Shown: positions 1-10,827 of the stretch, one piece after another
Layout: the number at the start of each line of letters is the position of its first letter
How positions within the stretch are numbered: the stretch's first letter is position 1
The notes under the pieces: model-generated
The model's input: only the letters and a program-made list of their open reading frames with translations
Database searches by the model: none
Told to the model about the DNA's origin: nothing
Translations under genes and position numbers: made by a program
From: Porpolomopsis calyptriformis
Taxonomy: Eukaryota; Basidiomycota; Agaricomycetes; Agaricales; Hygrophoraceae
Direction of reading: 5' to 3'
Length of the DNA stretch: 64,000 nt
Assembly: GCA_951640195.1 (NCBI GenBank)
Contig: OX621170.1
Span: forward strand, 682,001 to 746,000

Positions 1-1351
1 AAACTGGCCGAACGTCTGGTGCGCGATGGCCCAGGTAAAGGATGGGCATCCCGCGCTTACTTCTCTGATGATGGTGCCACCGGCATGGAGATAGCACTGA
101 AGATGGCCCTTCGGGCGTTTGCAGTGAGGGAGGGTAAGGCGCTGGACTCGATCACCAAGAAAACCCTCGGCGTGTTGGGCTTGAAAGGCAGTTACCACGG
201 CGACACTATTGGTGCAATGGACGCCTGCGAAGAAGGTGTTTTTACTTGTGAATGGCATTCAGCCAAAGGCTACTGGTTTGAGCCTCCGACGGTTTCGGTC
301 CGGAAGGCTAAAGTAGTCATTACTCTTCCTCCTGCGATCGTCGCTGAAGCACAGTCTCCACTTCCTACAATCGATGCAGAGTCCTTGTCGTCCGTCTATG
401 ATATACCAAACAGATTAAACACATCTCTGGCAGATCTATACCGTGGATATATCCAAAGAAGTTTGACAAACCTCCGGAACCATGGCAGCCACAAATTGGC
501 GGCACTTGTACTGGAGCCTCTGGTCATGGGCGCAGGAGGCATGATTTTTGTCGACCCACTCTTCCAACGAGTCATGATCGATGTCGTGCGAGGCACCCGT
601 GTAGGATCTACATGGTCGGGCCTACCAGTCATATTTGACGAGGTATTTGTAGGCCTCTACCGCCTTGGACTACAAAGCAGCGCCCCTCTCCTGGGAGTGA
701 ACCCTGATATTTCCGTTTACGCAAAGATTCTGACCGGTGGACTGGTGCCGTTGGCTGTTACCTTAGCTTCGGACTCGATGTTCAGAGCATTCTTGAGCGA
801 AAACAAAAAAGACGCGTTGCTTCACGGTCATAGTTACACAGCTCACCCAGTCGGTTGTGAGGTGGCTAACGAGACCCTCGACATCGTTGAAAAGCTGACC
901 TCTGGCAAGACGTGGAAGGACGCCCGGAAAAGGTGGACACCTAGCTGCGGCACAGAGCCCGTGGTGTGGAGCGTTTGGGACCCGGACTTTGTGAACGCTT
1001 TATCTTGTATGGAAGGTGTAGACGAGGTGATGACGCTGGGAACTGTGCTCGCATTCAAAGTGAAAGACGAAGGTGGCGGTCAGTGGACCTTATTCGCACC
1101 CTTCATTTGTTTGCTCACGACCAGAACTTGTAGGATATGGTTCAATGTCTGCCCAGACGGTCCTCGCAGCCCTTAAAGAAGCTGTTGAAACCGATTCCGT
1201 CTCAGAAATGCCACCCTTCAGTATTCACTTCAGGACATTGGGAAACGTAGCATACTTCATGACTAGTCTCAACACTCCTGCCGCAACGATAAGAGTGGTA
1301 GAAAATATGATACGGGGTACCGTTCAACCCGCTCATCAACACTCTCGATAG
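1..1351 (+). CDS. bioDA: Bifunctional dethiobiotin synthetase / DAPA aminotransferase, 3' part
   Basis: This is the C-terminal, aminotransferase part of the fungal fused biotin enzyme; the 5' end lies outside the window. The family converts KAPA to DAPA and then DAPA to dethiobiotin, usually in mitochondria. The reading frame is open from base 1. It shows the family stretch GSYHGDTIGAMDA, the acidic PLP-pocket segment VIFDEVF and, further on, AKILTGGLVPLA, whose Lys is the expected Schiff-base residue. An intron at 1079-1133 (GTCAGT...TAG, 55 nt) restores the frame: exon 1 ends in DEGG and exon 2 begins GYGSMSAQ. The C-terminus contains IHFRTLGNVAYFMTS, typical of this enzyme. Its stop is only 61 bp from the stop of the convergent VPS34 gene. 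The family assignment is firm; the dethiobiotin synthetase half is inferred, because it is not in the window. Confidence 0.9.
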
Positions 1352-1412
1352 CGTTGATCATAAACAATACAATCTAGTATATACAAGGCTATATATGATA
1401 CAATTATGACTA

Positions 1413-4400
1413 TCAACTACGCCAATACTGCGCCAGGTCGTGTATTCGATCTAGCACAACGGCCAGATACGAAGTTTCGTTCAAAAGATCCTCAAAATGC
1501 TTGATGGCCTCCTCTTCAGTCAGATCTAGCCGGAATTTCTCTTGGATTTGTTCGTGGACGTCGCGATGCTTGATGTCAGGAATATTCGCCTCCACCATCA
1601 GTGCGACCAAATTCAAGATGAGGTTTGCGCTTTTTCGGAGAATAGTGAATGCCGTAAAGCAAAAGCTTTTAAAGCGCGCGTAGTGAGTTGATTGTGCACC
1701 ACCCATGCCGTCAACCATTTCCTTGCAAACCTTGACAGGTGGCGGATAAGGTTTAGGATCACGGCCAAGGATGTACCCGAAGTCAACTGCAAAGGGGAAT
1801 GAGTGGGGGTGAATAGAGAGTAGATTAGTTGTGATACTTGCCATGAAAGAAATGGCCTGGCGTATCGATTCAGTACATCCTATTCGCAGCATAATAATGG
1901 TTGGGTGCTCACCATCAGGAGCTAACAGAAGGTTATCCAAATGACGGTCGCCCACCCCAAGCAAGTAAGTAACAACACAATAGCCAGCTAATCGGTTTTA
2001 GTTACCTCGAATAAAGAGCATATAAAGATGCTGACGCACCGCAACTACGAACAAACGTGTCAATTACACTGGGTTCAACACCATAGGTTCCCACACTTCC
2101 TTCATCAGGATTATTCGCTCGCAAGTAGTTCAACAATGTCCCATTTTCGCTCACGATAGCAGCAATTGTCTTGCTCGGAATAAACTGGGCCATGCCTTGC
2201 AATGGGCCTGTAGCCAACACATCGTATGGGCTCAGTTTCAGATCCAAACCCTCTTTCCTGAGTAATCGATCCATAAGTGTGAATAATTGGATGACCAGCT
2301 GATCCTGGCGCATATCGTCTCCATCCTTGATGATGACAGGAAATTCTGAGCCGTCTGAACACTGGAAATAAAGCAACAGAGGGAAAAGATTGGACTTGAA
2401 AATAGTCGATGTCTCAGCAATGATGCCGGTCACTTCAATGCGTGCGTTGAGCGGCAGGGGAAGAGGAGCCATGGTAGCGAGATTATTTTTCGAGTCTGCG
2501 ATAATGGAACGGAGTTTCTCGATTTTCTTAGGTCTGGGGTCTTTCGATGTACGGAGCTCCTTTGCTCGTTTTGCAAGGGTATCAACGAGAATGCCTTGGC
2601 GACGCAGGAGTTCACGGCGATCGGCTCCGTTCTCTGCCTAAGGCTTTGTGATCAGCAAAAAAAATTTAAGGATTCAGCATGCAGACCTACATACCTCCAC
2701 GAGTTTGTTCATGAATTTGTACACCACTCTTCCATACATCTTTGCCATTACCTTATCCTCGAGCGCAATTTCTACGTTGAGGTACCAGTATAACCGATTC
2801 CCCAGGACATCATTTTGCACACCACGTGTGATGAGAAAGTCGGTGAGGCCACTGTCATCATAAGATATTGCACTCGTAGCGGATCTTGAAGACCTTTGGT
2901 CACTTGCGGCGCTCTCGAATTTGAGTGCTTGCACCAACTGGAGCAGATACAGCAACAATTCCTGAATCACGTTCGTGTGAGGTCGCCGGATTTTTATAAT
3001 GGATTATACAACGCACATCGTCGTCGGCTCTACTTAACTGGGTCACAGCAAAAGCTCTGACACGAGAGTCAACGGTACTCGGCCCAAGAAGCTCCAATGC
3101 ATCGTCGGTATCGATCTCCGTCCAGTGTGGTAGAAGGTCCTCTACAGCTTGTTTTACCTCGGATGAATCGCGCCATGTGACTGATTTGAGAAATTTTGTG
3201 AGTCCTCGTTTATCTCGGGCAAGGTAGAATCGGAATTTCCATATGAGATCTTTCTCTTCCGCGTTCAGGGGTTGACTAGGAGCGTAATTGAGAATAACCT
3301 ATAGTCCGCAGAGGGGAGGTTCATGTTAACTCTGGGGATATACCGGCGCGATATGGTGACAACTAACGCCGAGTTCGTCCCTAATTTTTGCATTCGGCTT
3401 CAATTCCCTGTCATAGGGACTGCTTCGGTGACTCCGAACAAGCCTGCGGTGCTTGTCCTCCACAGGGTTTTCGCGTGCGATGTCAGGATCTATGACTGCC
3501 CAAAAATGGGAATCGGATACAAAAGTCGATGATTGTGAGGGCACTCCAGGCGCTTGCGTGTTTGGTGGAGTGATAATTGATGAATGTGGAAGGATCGGAG
3601 CTTCCTGATAATAGTTAAGCGGGAGGGGAGATCGGACATGAGTGTAATGCCTACCGGTTCACTGAATACGACTGGAAAATCGAAGCGAGGGAGGTCAATA
3701 TAGAGAAAGAGGTTCTCTGATTTTGCAGTCTCAGCCTATATCGTCATTAGCGGTTACAAAAACAGGATTTCGCTCAGCTTTCATACTTACCGCGTGAATC
3801 TCTTCCATCTTGCGAAAAGCCATCTTGTCCAGCCAGTCGGATTTGGGCAAATCACCGCGTTCATATTTCTTTACAAGCTGCCAGAGCGAGACCGTTACGC
3901 TCGTTGGTTTGAAACCTCATGAGGTGCACATTAGCGAACGCACTTTTTCCAAACGTCCCATTTCATCCCGGGTGCCCACTTTGCTGGGAGTGGCGGAGTC
4001 TACGGAACCGTCTGCTTCTCGGTCAGGCCAAAGAAGGAGACGGTGCTTTCCTCGTCGCAAAGTCCTGTGGACTTGTGGTAAGCAAGTGGCTGGCGTAGTT
4101 GAAGCAGCTAATACCATTTCTTGCCAAAGAGACGAAAGGTGGTGCCTCCCACGGGTACTGCCGACCTCGGCCCAGCGATGTCCCAGACCGTGAACGTGAT
4201 CTGGGAATCGAGTGGCAAGTCGCAATACCGGATGGGTAATGTAATCCATTCGTTCCAGCTTCAAACAGTCACACGTGTAAATTGCATGCCCTGCGGGTAA
4301 ACGTGAACAAGAACTCACATATAGTTGGTCTTGAAAGCCTTGAACGACGTTCGGAATGGGGTGGTCAATGGTTTGTTGTCCGCGATGAGTTGACAGGTTA

Positions 4401-4685
4401 CGTAGAGGTCGGAGGGTGCGCTTACGCCGGACGCTGTTGGCCAATGTCGAGGATGGAAGGGAGAGAACGCTCACGGATACTGGGCACCGTGGAACTGCAA
4501 TTCTGGTTTGTCAAGAACCTCGGTGAACGGCTTGACTTTCCTCGTTCCTTCCAACTGGGATCTGTGTTTCTTTCCAGTCGTTATCCAGATGCAACATAGG
4601 AATGCACGCACATCCGAAAGGTAACCTGTAGTTTGAGGTCTTCAAGCTTTGCAAAACTAAAGTCATCTCTGTTGTCCTTGTCCAT
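1413..4685 (-). CDS. VPS34: Class III phosphatidylinositol 3-kinase VPS34
   Basis: VPS34 makes PI3P from phosphatidylinositol for endosomal sorting and autophagy. The start [14 protein letters not shown] at 4685 opens a C2-like N-terminus. Exon 1 (4612-4685) is joined over a 50-nt intron (4562-4611) to a segment reading [14 protein letters not shown], typical of VPS34. The helical domain lies around 2700-3900. The catalytic domain near the C-terminus shows the ATP-site Lys in [14 protein letters not shown], the catalytic loop [12 protein letters not shown] and the activation loop [17 protein letters not shown]. The protein ends in the amphipathic tail DLAQYWRS expected for VPS34. The gene is cut by many short introns, including a 15-nt microexon (1842-1856), and no frame-breaking lesion was found. 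The 5' end lies about 220 bp from the orphan gene upstream; the 3' end converges on the biotin gene. Confidence 0.93.
1842..1856 (-). other. VPS34: 15-nt microexon of VPS34 with GC-AG downstream intron
   Basis: Between the exon ending at 1913 (...APD plus one base) and the exon starting at 1786 (VDFGYILG), a direct splice would lose four residues that are nearly invariant in PI3-kinases. A 15-nt exon at 1842-1856 supplies HFFH in phase, giving DGHFFHVDFGY. The upstream intron is 1857-1912 (56 nt, GTGAGC...CAG). The downstream intron is 1787-1841 (55 nt) and begins GCAAGT, the classical GC-AG donor consensus, ending TTGCAG. The assignment rests on exact phase and the restored conserved motif. 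Confidence 0.85.
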
Positions 4686-4902
4686 GAGAATGACAGTCAC
4701 GATCACTCCAACGCAGCATTACCAAATCTGGAAAATCTGGAAAACCTCGCGAAAAAATATTTTTTTGCATTTAATTCCGTACAGCATTATTATTATGATT
4801 CTACCAGGTACAGTTACGTCGTAAAGAAACACATGAGTGCAGTAATCAAAGCATATGCATATATTTGATACATCACAAGTTCATCTAGGTCCGTAATATT
4901 CG

Positions 4903-6510
4903 TTAATTGACCGAGGCAGCTTGATACTCTCGGGCCCAAGGTGTAAGTTCGCTGGCAGCCATCGCAATGGTCACGCCACAAGCCGCAAAGTGACTGGCCA
5001 GGTCCTGAAAAGATGAGTCTGAAAGGACCCCGGCGAAACGGACGTATGAGGCTTCTGGGGCGACGGTAACACCAACCGAGCGAAGACAGTCCTGGTACAA
5101 GCCAGGGGTGGCGAAGAGCAGGGCAGCGAGGGCCGTGAATTCATGACGCGCGGTAGAAGCATTCGCCAGATCGTGCTCGGGGCGGAGTCGCGCTATCAAC
5201 CGGCTGGCCTTTAGATCTGACACGACGGGATGGCCCTGTTCGTCTCGACGGACACCACGAGGCCACGAGCCCTGATGCTCAGTGAGATACGCCACCCAAT
5301 CTTCAACAGGATCTTCAAGGCGGGGATTGGTTTTAGGTGCGGGCGTAGTGCGAGTTTCCCTGATCGGATTCCTCCAATTTGCAAGAAGGTACCGTTGAAT
5401 ATCAGTCTTCTGCTCCCTGGGTGTCAAATGGGCCTCTCCACACAACGCTTTGATCCTTCTTAGTGCCCCGACATTGTGAGGTTGTCGAGCGGCGTTCATC
5501 AGAGATTGCAATTGTCGAATGGTTTTCGGATAGCCGCCACGACTTCCACCACCGCCTGTGGGGGAGTGTTCCGTTGACGATGGGGCTTGAACGCCTCCAG
5601 AATTCGTCTGGAACACAATGCCTGGTGGCAACGCGGGGGTACTAGTGCGTTGCACGACGCTTGCAGCTCCCTTGCCGTGTGATGGGGAGGGATTACTGGG
5701 TTGTACCACCATAGGTGAACGCTCTCCCACCGTAGGGAGTCGAGCGGAAGCGGCTGCGGCGTAAGATGTCGGTACAGACGGGATGGATTGTGATTTCTGC
5801 GCGTGTGTGGAAGCTGTTTGAGCTACAGAATGTAGAGCAGACGGGTTGGTTTGAATTGTCTGGGCGACGTGCGCAGAATTTGGGCCATCGGCGACTTTGA
5901 GGGCACGAACAACGTGGTTGGGCTTTTCCCAAGCGAGTTCGGCTATATGCTGTGTGAGACGCGCGCACTCAGCCTGGGAAGCCGCGAGTTTGCCTCGCAG
6001 AAACTCAGCTTCCTCTAGAGCCTCGTTGCGCTCGACTCGATAGCGCCCCAGGGTTTCGAAGGCCTCTTTGCGTTCGGCGCGGTAGCGTTCCAGATCGTCA
6101 AGCAAATGTTCTGCTTCCGCGCGTTGGCGGCGACGACCTTCGGTCACTCCCTCGAAGAAGACAACATCGCGCTTGTGGTTTCGGTCGGAGAGGGCGACTT
6201 GGAAGGAGGGCTGAGAGGATGAATAGCTGGCCTCGGCAACGTGAGCCATGTATCGATCACAGGTATCTTTGCAGCCAGACGGGTGCACTATCCCATAAAC
6301 CTGATGATCCTCCCACACGGCCAGAAGAGGAGGAGGATCCGGGCTGGCTTCCACTGACCTGTTACCATTAGGCTCACTGGGGGACATTGACATTAATGAG
6401 GGGGAACGCGAGCGAGAATGTAGTGGTAGTGGTGGCGAAAATGAAGGAGAACGCGACGGTCTGTGCGGTGATGGTGGTCGATAGCGTCTAAAAGTCATGT
6501 TTGTGTTCAA
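4903..6510 (-). CDS. Orphan intronless coiled-coil protein
   Basis: A 535-residue reading frame without introns, unusual beside neighbours with many introns. The N-terminus (about 1-50) is rich in Arg, Ser and Pro (RSPSFSPPLPLHSRSRSPS). Residues about 125-195 form a charged heptad-rich coiled coil, with repeats such as LERYRAERKEAFETLGRYRVERNEALEEAE. A Ser/Thr/Pro-rich linker follows, and then a conserved-looking C-terminal region containing VEDWVAYLTEHQGSWPRGVR and a hydrophobic, Trp-containing end. I do not recognise a named domain. From memory, intronless proteins of this layout occur as multi-copy families in Agaricomycetes, possibly linked to mobile elements, but I cannot confirm that here. 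The ATG at 6510 is the first in the frame. Confidence 0.7.
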   Translation of the reverse strand: MNTNMTFRRYRPPSPHRPSRSPSFSPPLPLHSRSRSPSLMSMSPSEPNGNRSVEASPDPPPLLAVWEDHQVYGIVHPSGCKDTCDRYMAHVAEASYSSSQPSFQVALSDRNHKRDVVFFEGVTEGRRRQRAEAEHLLDDLERYRAERKEAFETLGRYRVERNEALEEAEFLRGKLAASQAECARLTQHIAELAWEKPNHVVRALKVADGPNSAHVAQTIQTNPSALHSVAQTASTHAQKSQSIPSVPTSYAAAASARLPTVGERSPMVVQPSNPSPSHGKGAASVVQRTSTPALPPGIVFQTNSGGVQAPSSTEHSPTGGGGSRGGYPKTIRQLQSLMNAARQPHNVGALRRIKALCGEAHLTPREQKTDIQRYLLANWRNPIRETRTTPAPKTNPRLEDPVEDWVAYLTEHQGSWPRGVRRDEQGHPVVSDLKASRLIARLRPEHDLANASTARHEFTALAALLFATPGLYQDCLRSVGVTVAPEASYVRFAGVLSDSSFQDLASHFAACGVTIAMAASELTPWAREYQAASVN

Positions 6511-6641
6511 GTCTCGGTTGCGCTCGTCCCCTTTGATTGGACTGCTTAGTCAGCTAGACTAATTTTTGTTCATTGTCTTTAATTGGCTTGACGCCACCAT
6601 GCTCTGTCCCTTGTCGCTGCGGTCTCAGCAGGTGGCAGATC

Positions 6642-7586
6642 TCAATAAAGCTGTGGACTTGGTCGGGCGCGTACCGTTCGTACGTGGGGGGGGTGTCGTA
6701 TGCAATTTCTGCAGTCTTGATCTTTATAACCTGTTACCTCATCGACCACCGCAGCAGCAAACGCTGTACGAACCAGAATATCTGCGGTCAACCCTCTGAC
6801 GGGCGACGCATTGCTACGGAAGCAGTGCATTCTGTATGTTCTGTTGCCGAGCACTGGCACGGAGATATCATTCGAGTACTGTCAAAATGAGTCAAATTTG
6901 GGCATACATCCGGCATATATATAACTTACCCTGTACCCACTGTCGTAAGGCCAGTCTTCACTCCCGGGAAGGGCCAATGACTCGCTCTTTGCCAGAGTTG
7001 GGTCCAGCATGGCCTCCAATGGATGATCGAATATCCGAGCCACTTCCCCCTCGCCGGGCATGAGATTGTCGAGGATGGCGACATCGCTCAGGATCGCGAC
7101 GACGGGTGTGACGAGAAAACTGGTCGGGGAGAGGAACGGCTCCAGCAGGCAGATATCGTGTACGTCGGGCGAATGCAGGGGGAGGGCCACTTCTTCAAAC
7201 GCCTCCCTATGCTGACAGGCCGGACAATTATGGGCAAACGCGGCGATCAGAACAAGTTGCAGACCGCGCACCGCTGTCTCAAACATATCTCGGTCTGACT
7301 TATCTACTCTTCCCCCGGGGAACGCTGTCTCCCCCGGGTGTGAATGTAGCAGTTTTGAACGCGTCGTCAGGAGCACTCGCAACTGACCAGACCGTTCGTA
7401 TAGGAGGACCAAGACAGCAGCCAGCCTGGAGGGTGGTTGCTCTGATCTGAAGGATTCATCATGTTAGACGTGTACAAGTATTAAGAAAAAGATGTACAGG
7501 TCTGGCTCGGAGCGTTTGTAATGTGCTAGACGTTCAATGCATGCTCTCGACCGTTCAGATAAGTCTTGGAGGGAGACGGAAGCCAT
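6642..7586 (-). CDS. Nudix hydrolase, CoA diphosphatase (Pcd1) type
   Basis: The Nudix box spans two exons: GETAFPGGRVDKSD...ETAVR, then REAFEEVAL after removal of an intron, giving G-x5-E-x7-REAxEE-like spacing. The preceding VLLTTRSKLLHSHPGETAFPGG matches the CoA/NUDT7-8/Pcd1 subgroup, which cleaves CoA and related diphosphates, often in peroxisomes. Exon 1 starts at ATG 7586 (MASVSLQDLSERSRA); a GTACAT...TTCAG intron joins it to SEQPPSRLAAVLVLLYERSG. A further GTAAGT...CAG intron near 6860-6930 joins GYR to TYRMHCFRSNASPVRGLTAD, a C-terminal motif shared with Pcd1-like proteins. I see no clear peroxisomal SKL-type tail; the predicted end is PSPQLY. An unseen last intron could change that end. 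Confidence 0.82.
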
Positions 7587-7702
7587 CTGGGTGTAAAATC
7601 AAGTGACAACTGCAGATCCCGGCTACATTTACAGAACATATATACACTTGCAAGATAAAAAGTAGCTAGAAACCAAGAAAAAAGGATAGAAAACAAGAAC
7701 TG

Positions 7703-10515
7703 TCATCGCCGACCCTTCCGCTTGCTTGTCCCAGGTTGCTTTGGGCTTTTTTTCTTTCTCGGTTGGCGTACATCCTCGCGGTTCATTTCTGCCTCCTTCT
7801 CTGCACCTTCAATGTAGCCCACCCCCATGACAACGGGTGGCCCACCACCACCACCATGTGCAATGAATTCCGCCCGACGTCTTCTTGTTCCAACTCCCGT
7901 CAACACACCACTCTCCAATTCCAAATCATCCTCGGCTTGAGACCGTTCATTGGCCTCTTGCAGCTCCTCGTCCAATGTTCGCCGTTTCCGATTTCGCATC
8001 GTTGATCTCGACGGGCTTCGCGAAAAGCTACGAGCAGAGTGCGTATCAACTTCGCCCGTCTCTCTTGAGGAACGAGCAGACAGCTCAGGTCCTGGCTCTA
8101 TTGCTCGAGAAACAACCTTGTCAAGGACGGCCGCACTGTTGAGCAACAAAGAATCTTCCTCATCATTCTCTTGGTGGGCCATTCTGCGAATGGCATACCG
8201 AGCAGCCGCCCGGGCTGGGGGGCGGGGCCTGCGGGGGGAGGCATCAGGCATAGGCGAGGTGGGCGGTCGCTTTGCGAATATCTCGTTTAATCTTTGTATC
8301 CGAGGAGAAGAGTTGGTCATAGTTGGCGATAGAGGGGAGTGGCATCCTGTCGGAATAGACGGTTCATACTCGGCTTCCGCGTCAACGCCAGCAGCCTCTG
8401 CTCGCATCTGGGCTTGCTTCCTGCCGTCCGGTTTTGTTCCCATTCCCAGTGCATCAGGTGGCGTCGAGAGGATCGGATCGTCCTGATTGGCATCGTCCTC
8501 TCGCTCGACATCGTTATCAGAACAAAGGGACGGTGTCGTAAGGTCAGTTTCGGTGGTAGACGCAAAGGGCCACGTTCGGTTCCCCGGGTGGGTGCGCGAT
8601 GAGGTAGGATACGGGTGGAACGACGACGAAGAACCCGCTAACGTCGGGTTGTTTGCGAATGAAGAATCGGCTGACGTTGATGTCGACGAGTTTGAGGTAT
8701 CTTGAGGTGCCGACCGTCGTTTCGCTTCTGACCAGGAAAAGAGGGTTTAGTCTCTGGTCTTTACAAGGAGACGCTAAAACATACTTAAGACGTCCCGGAA
8801 ATCAACATCCCTCTTCCTTTTCTCGCCAGTCCTTGCGTCTTGTTCCACAGCATTGATCGGTCTAATCAGGTTTTTAGTACAGCACTCCACTGATGATCCT
8901 CGTTCTGAGACTGACCTTCGACTCAGGCCGCTAGTGCTCGCACTACGTGATATGCTGCCGCTTGGCCGGGCTGAATTAGAAGAGAGGCTCCCGCTCACTT
9001 TTCTTAACCGCACGGTTTTCATCTCGTTCAAGAATGCGGCCATTTTTTCGGAAGGAACATTAACAGTCGGCTGACCTTGTCGTTTTGTTCGATTTGAAAC
9101 GGGGTTTATAGGTGCCTCAGTTGGCAATGCTGTCTGTTTAAGGGCAGCACGGGCGGACGAGAAAAGCGTGCGGGTATCCGCGGAGTCGAGTTGGGGACGA
9201 GAAGTGGTCCCATTGTATATTGACGGAGGTGGAGGCGGGGGCGGAGGCGGCGGGGGCGGGGGTGGCCATGAGTGGTTGGGTCGTTTTGAAAGCTATATAA
9301 ATTACGTTAATGGGTTGAAACGATCAAGCCATTTGTTGCGCACCTCCTCCTTAAGCCATGCGATTTCTTGTTCCAGTAAACGTATTCGCTCTTTATCTCT
9401 TGTCCTCTCTACCGCAGCCTTACGGGTATCGGTATATCGTTCCCGTTGCCTTTCATTCCGTTGTTGCTCTTCACTTGCCGCCACAAGCTCCATTTCTTTT
9501 CCCCGGATGCGAATTTCTCCGGAGGCATCTACCATAAAAGTTTCAACGGCACGTCCCTTGCCCTTTTCATTCGACGAAGCCAAGTGAGGCTCCCCTTCAG
9601 TATTGGTAAGGATTCGGTTCGCTCGTATTAACATAGCTAGGGTACCGACCTTTAGGTTTCCCAGGGGATTTACCCAAACTGGGCAAGAGAAGAGATGGGT
9701 CGGCGTCATCTGTGGAAAATCTCTCCACGGCCACCTTGACCGAGGGTATGGCCGGTGGCCGAAGCGGGGTACTAGAGGCGTTTGAGCCAGATTTCTGTCT
9801 TGAGTGTTCAGGAGATGGTCCCGGGTCACTGTCATCAGCACGGATTCCTGTGTGGGTATGGGGAGGGCTAAGAATTCCGGGGGCAAAGTGGACATGGTGC
9901 TGTTTGGATCCGGCCTGGCGAGGAGGCGAATCGGGTTCGATGGATGAAGAACGAGGAAAAAGTGAGCCTGGCATAGTGATTGAAGGTCTCCTCCGAAGGG
10001 AACGCGAAAGGGGAGTTGGAGACGGAGACGAACGTGATGTCCCTTAGAAAATACGGTGAGCATGATCTTTGAGGAAGAATAGGAATTTGAGTACCATCGT
10101 TCAAGCACTCTGAGGACTCGGAAAGTGAAAGTTGAGGAGAACTAACGCGTGGGTTCGTGTCCACGGTGAGCGTTTCGTGATGATGATGATGATGATGACG
10201 ATCGAGTCCAATAGGGTCGGTGGGCCCTCTTCGCCCACGCTCGAAGGCTTTTCGCCTCGAGGGTGTCTCTTCTCTTGAGCGATTCTGCTTTCGGGTGGGA
10301 CGGTTTGGTCGACGATGGACAGAATTTGGCCGTACGACCGGTAATCCACGCTGGATAGAACGCTCAGGGCCGTGCAAAGAAACGGACGAAAAATGATGGC
10401 TTACCCCTTCGTATCCCGCAGCGTTTGCAACGAAAGAACCAATCTCTCGAGCCACAAAACCGAGAACGTTAGAGAGCAAGCCAGAGCGAGGCTCGGACTG
10501 TCGGGTTGGGGCCAT
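7703..10515 (-). CDS. Large proline-rich coiled-coil protein with WH2-like motif
   Basis: Successive GT-AG introns link segments in phase from ATG 10515 (MAPTRQSEPRSGLLSNVLGF) to the stop at 7703, so this is one gene. Visible parts in order: an N-terminal segment with hydrophobic pattern SNVLGFVAREIGSFV; an Arg-rich linker with a seven-His run encoded by an ATG/ATC-type microsatellite near 10180; a Ser/Pro-rich region; a charged coiled coil (EEQQRNERQRERY...IRLLEQEIAWLKEE); a run of 13 prolines (about 9220-9265); then FLNEMKTVRLRKV near 8990-9045, which resembles an actin-binding WH2 motif; Ser/Arg-rich disorder; and a basic C-terminus. Poly-Pro followed by WH2 is the usual order in actin regulators, but I do not recognise the family, so a role in actin dynamics is inference. 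An ATG at 10590 would add a poly-Thr stretch. Confidence 0.68.
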
Positions 10516-10827
10516 CGTCGTCGTCGTCGTCGTCGTAGTCGTAGTCGTCGTGTGTTTGTCCAATTTCCTTTCCAAGCACGCTTTCATCCTCTTTCCTCCT
10601 CTTCCTCCTCCACAACGCACACAACGGCCGCCATGATGGCCATCACTCTAGCTCTGATGCTGTATATCAAGATTCAATCCAAGGAAGTCGATATATCACT
10701 CCGCAGGTGAACACATCGTGTTGCACCGCATTCTCATGGTTACGAATCTCATTGAAATGCTCTTCAGCTTGGTGCTCGTTTCTCAGTCCCAAACCACCCC
10801 ACTCATTCTCTCTCGCCCTAACTGACG
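10516..10827. promoter_or_regulatory. Divergent promoter interval
   Basis: A 312-bp interval between two divergently read start codons (10515 minus, 10828 plus). It contains a TCG/TAG trinucleotide microsatellite next to the minus-strand start (10515-10555) and pyrimidine-rich CCTCTTCCTCCTCC around 10590-10610. No TATA box or known operator stands out. Confidence 0.5.

Noticed and set aside
9868..10108. A second gene starting near 10108 inside the proline-rich coiled-coil gene.
   Set aside because: GT-AG introns in phase join all segments from 10515 to 7703; the alternative frames only bridge the introns.
10176..10196. ATG/ATC microsatellite as an independent repeat locus.
   Set aside because: It encodes the seven-His run of the coiled-coil gene and is noted there.
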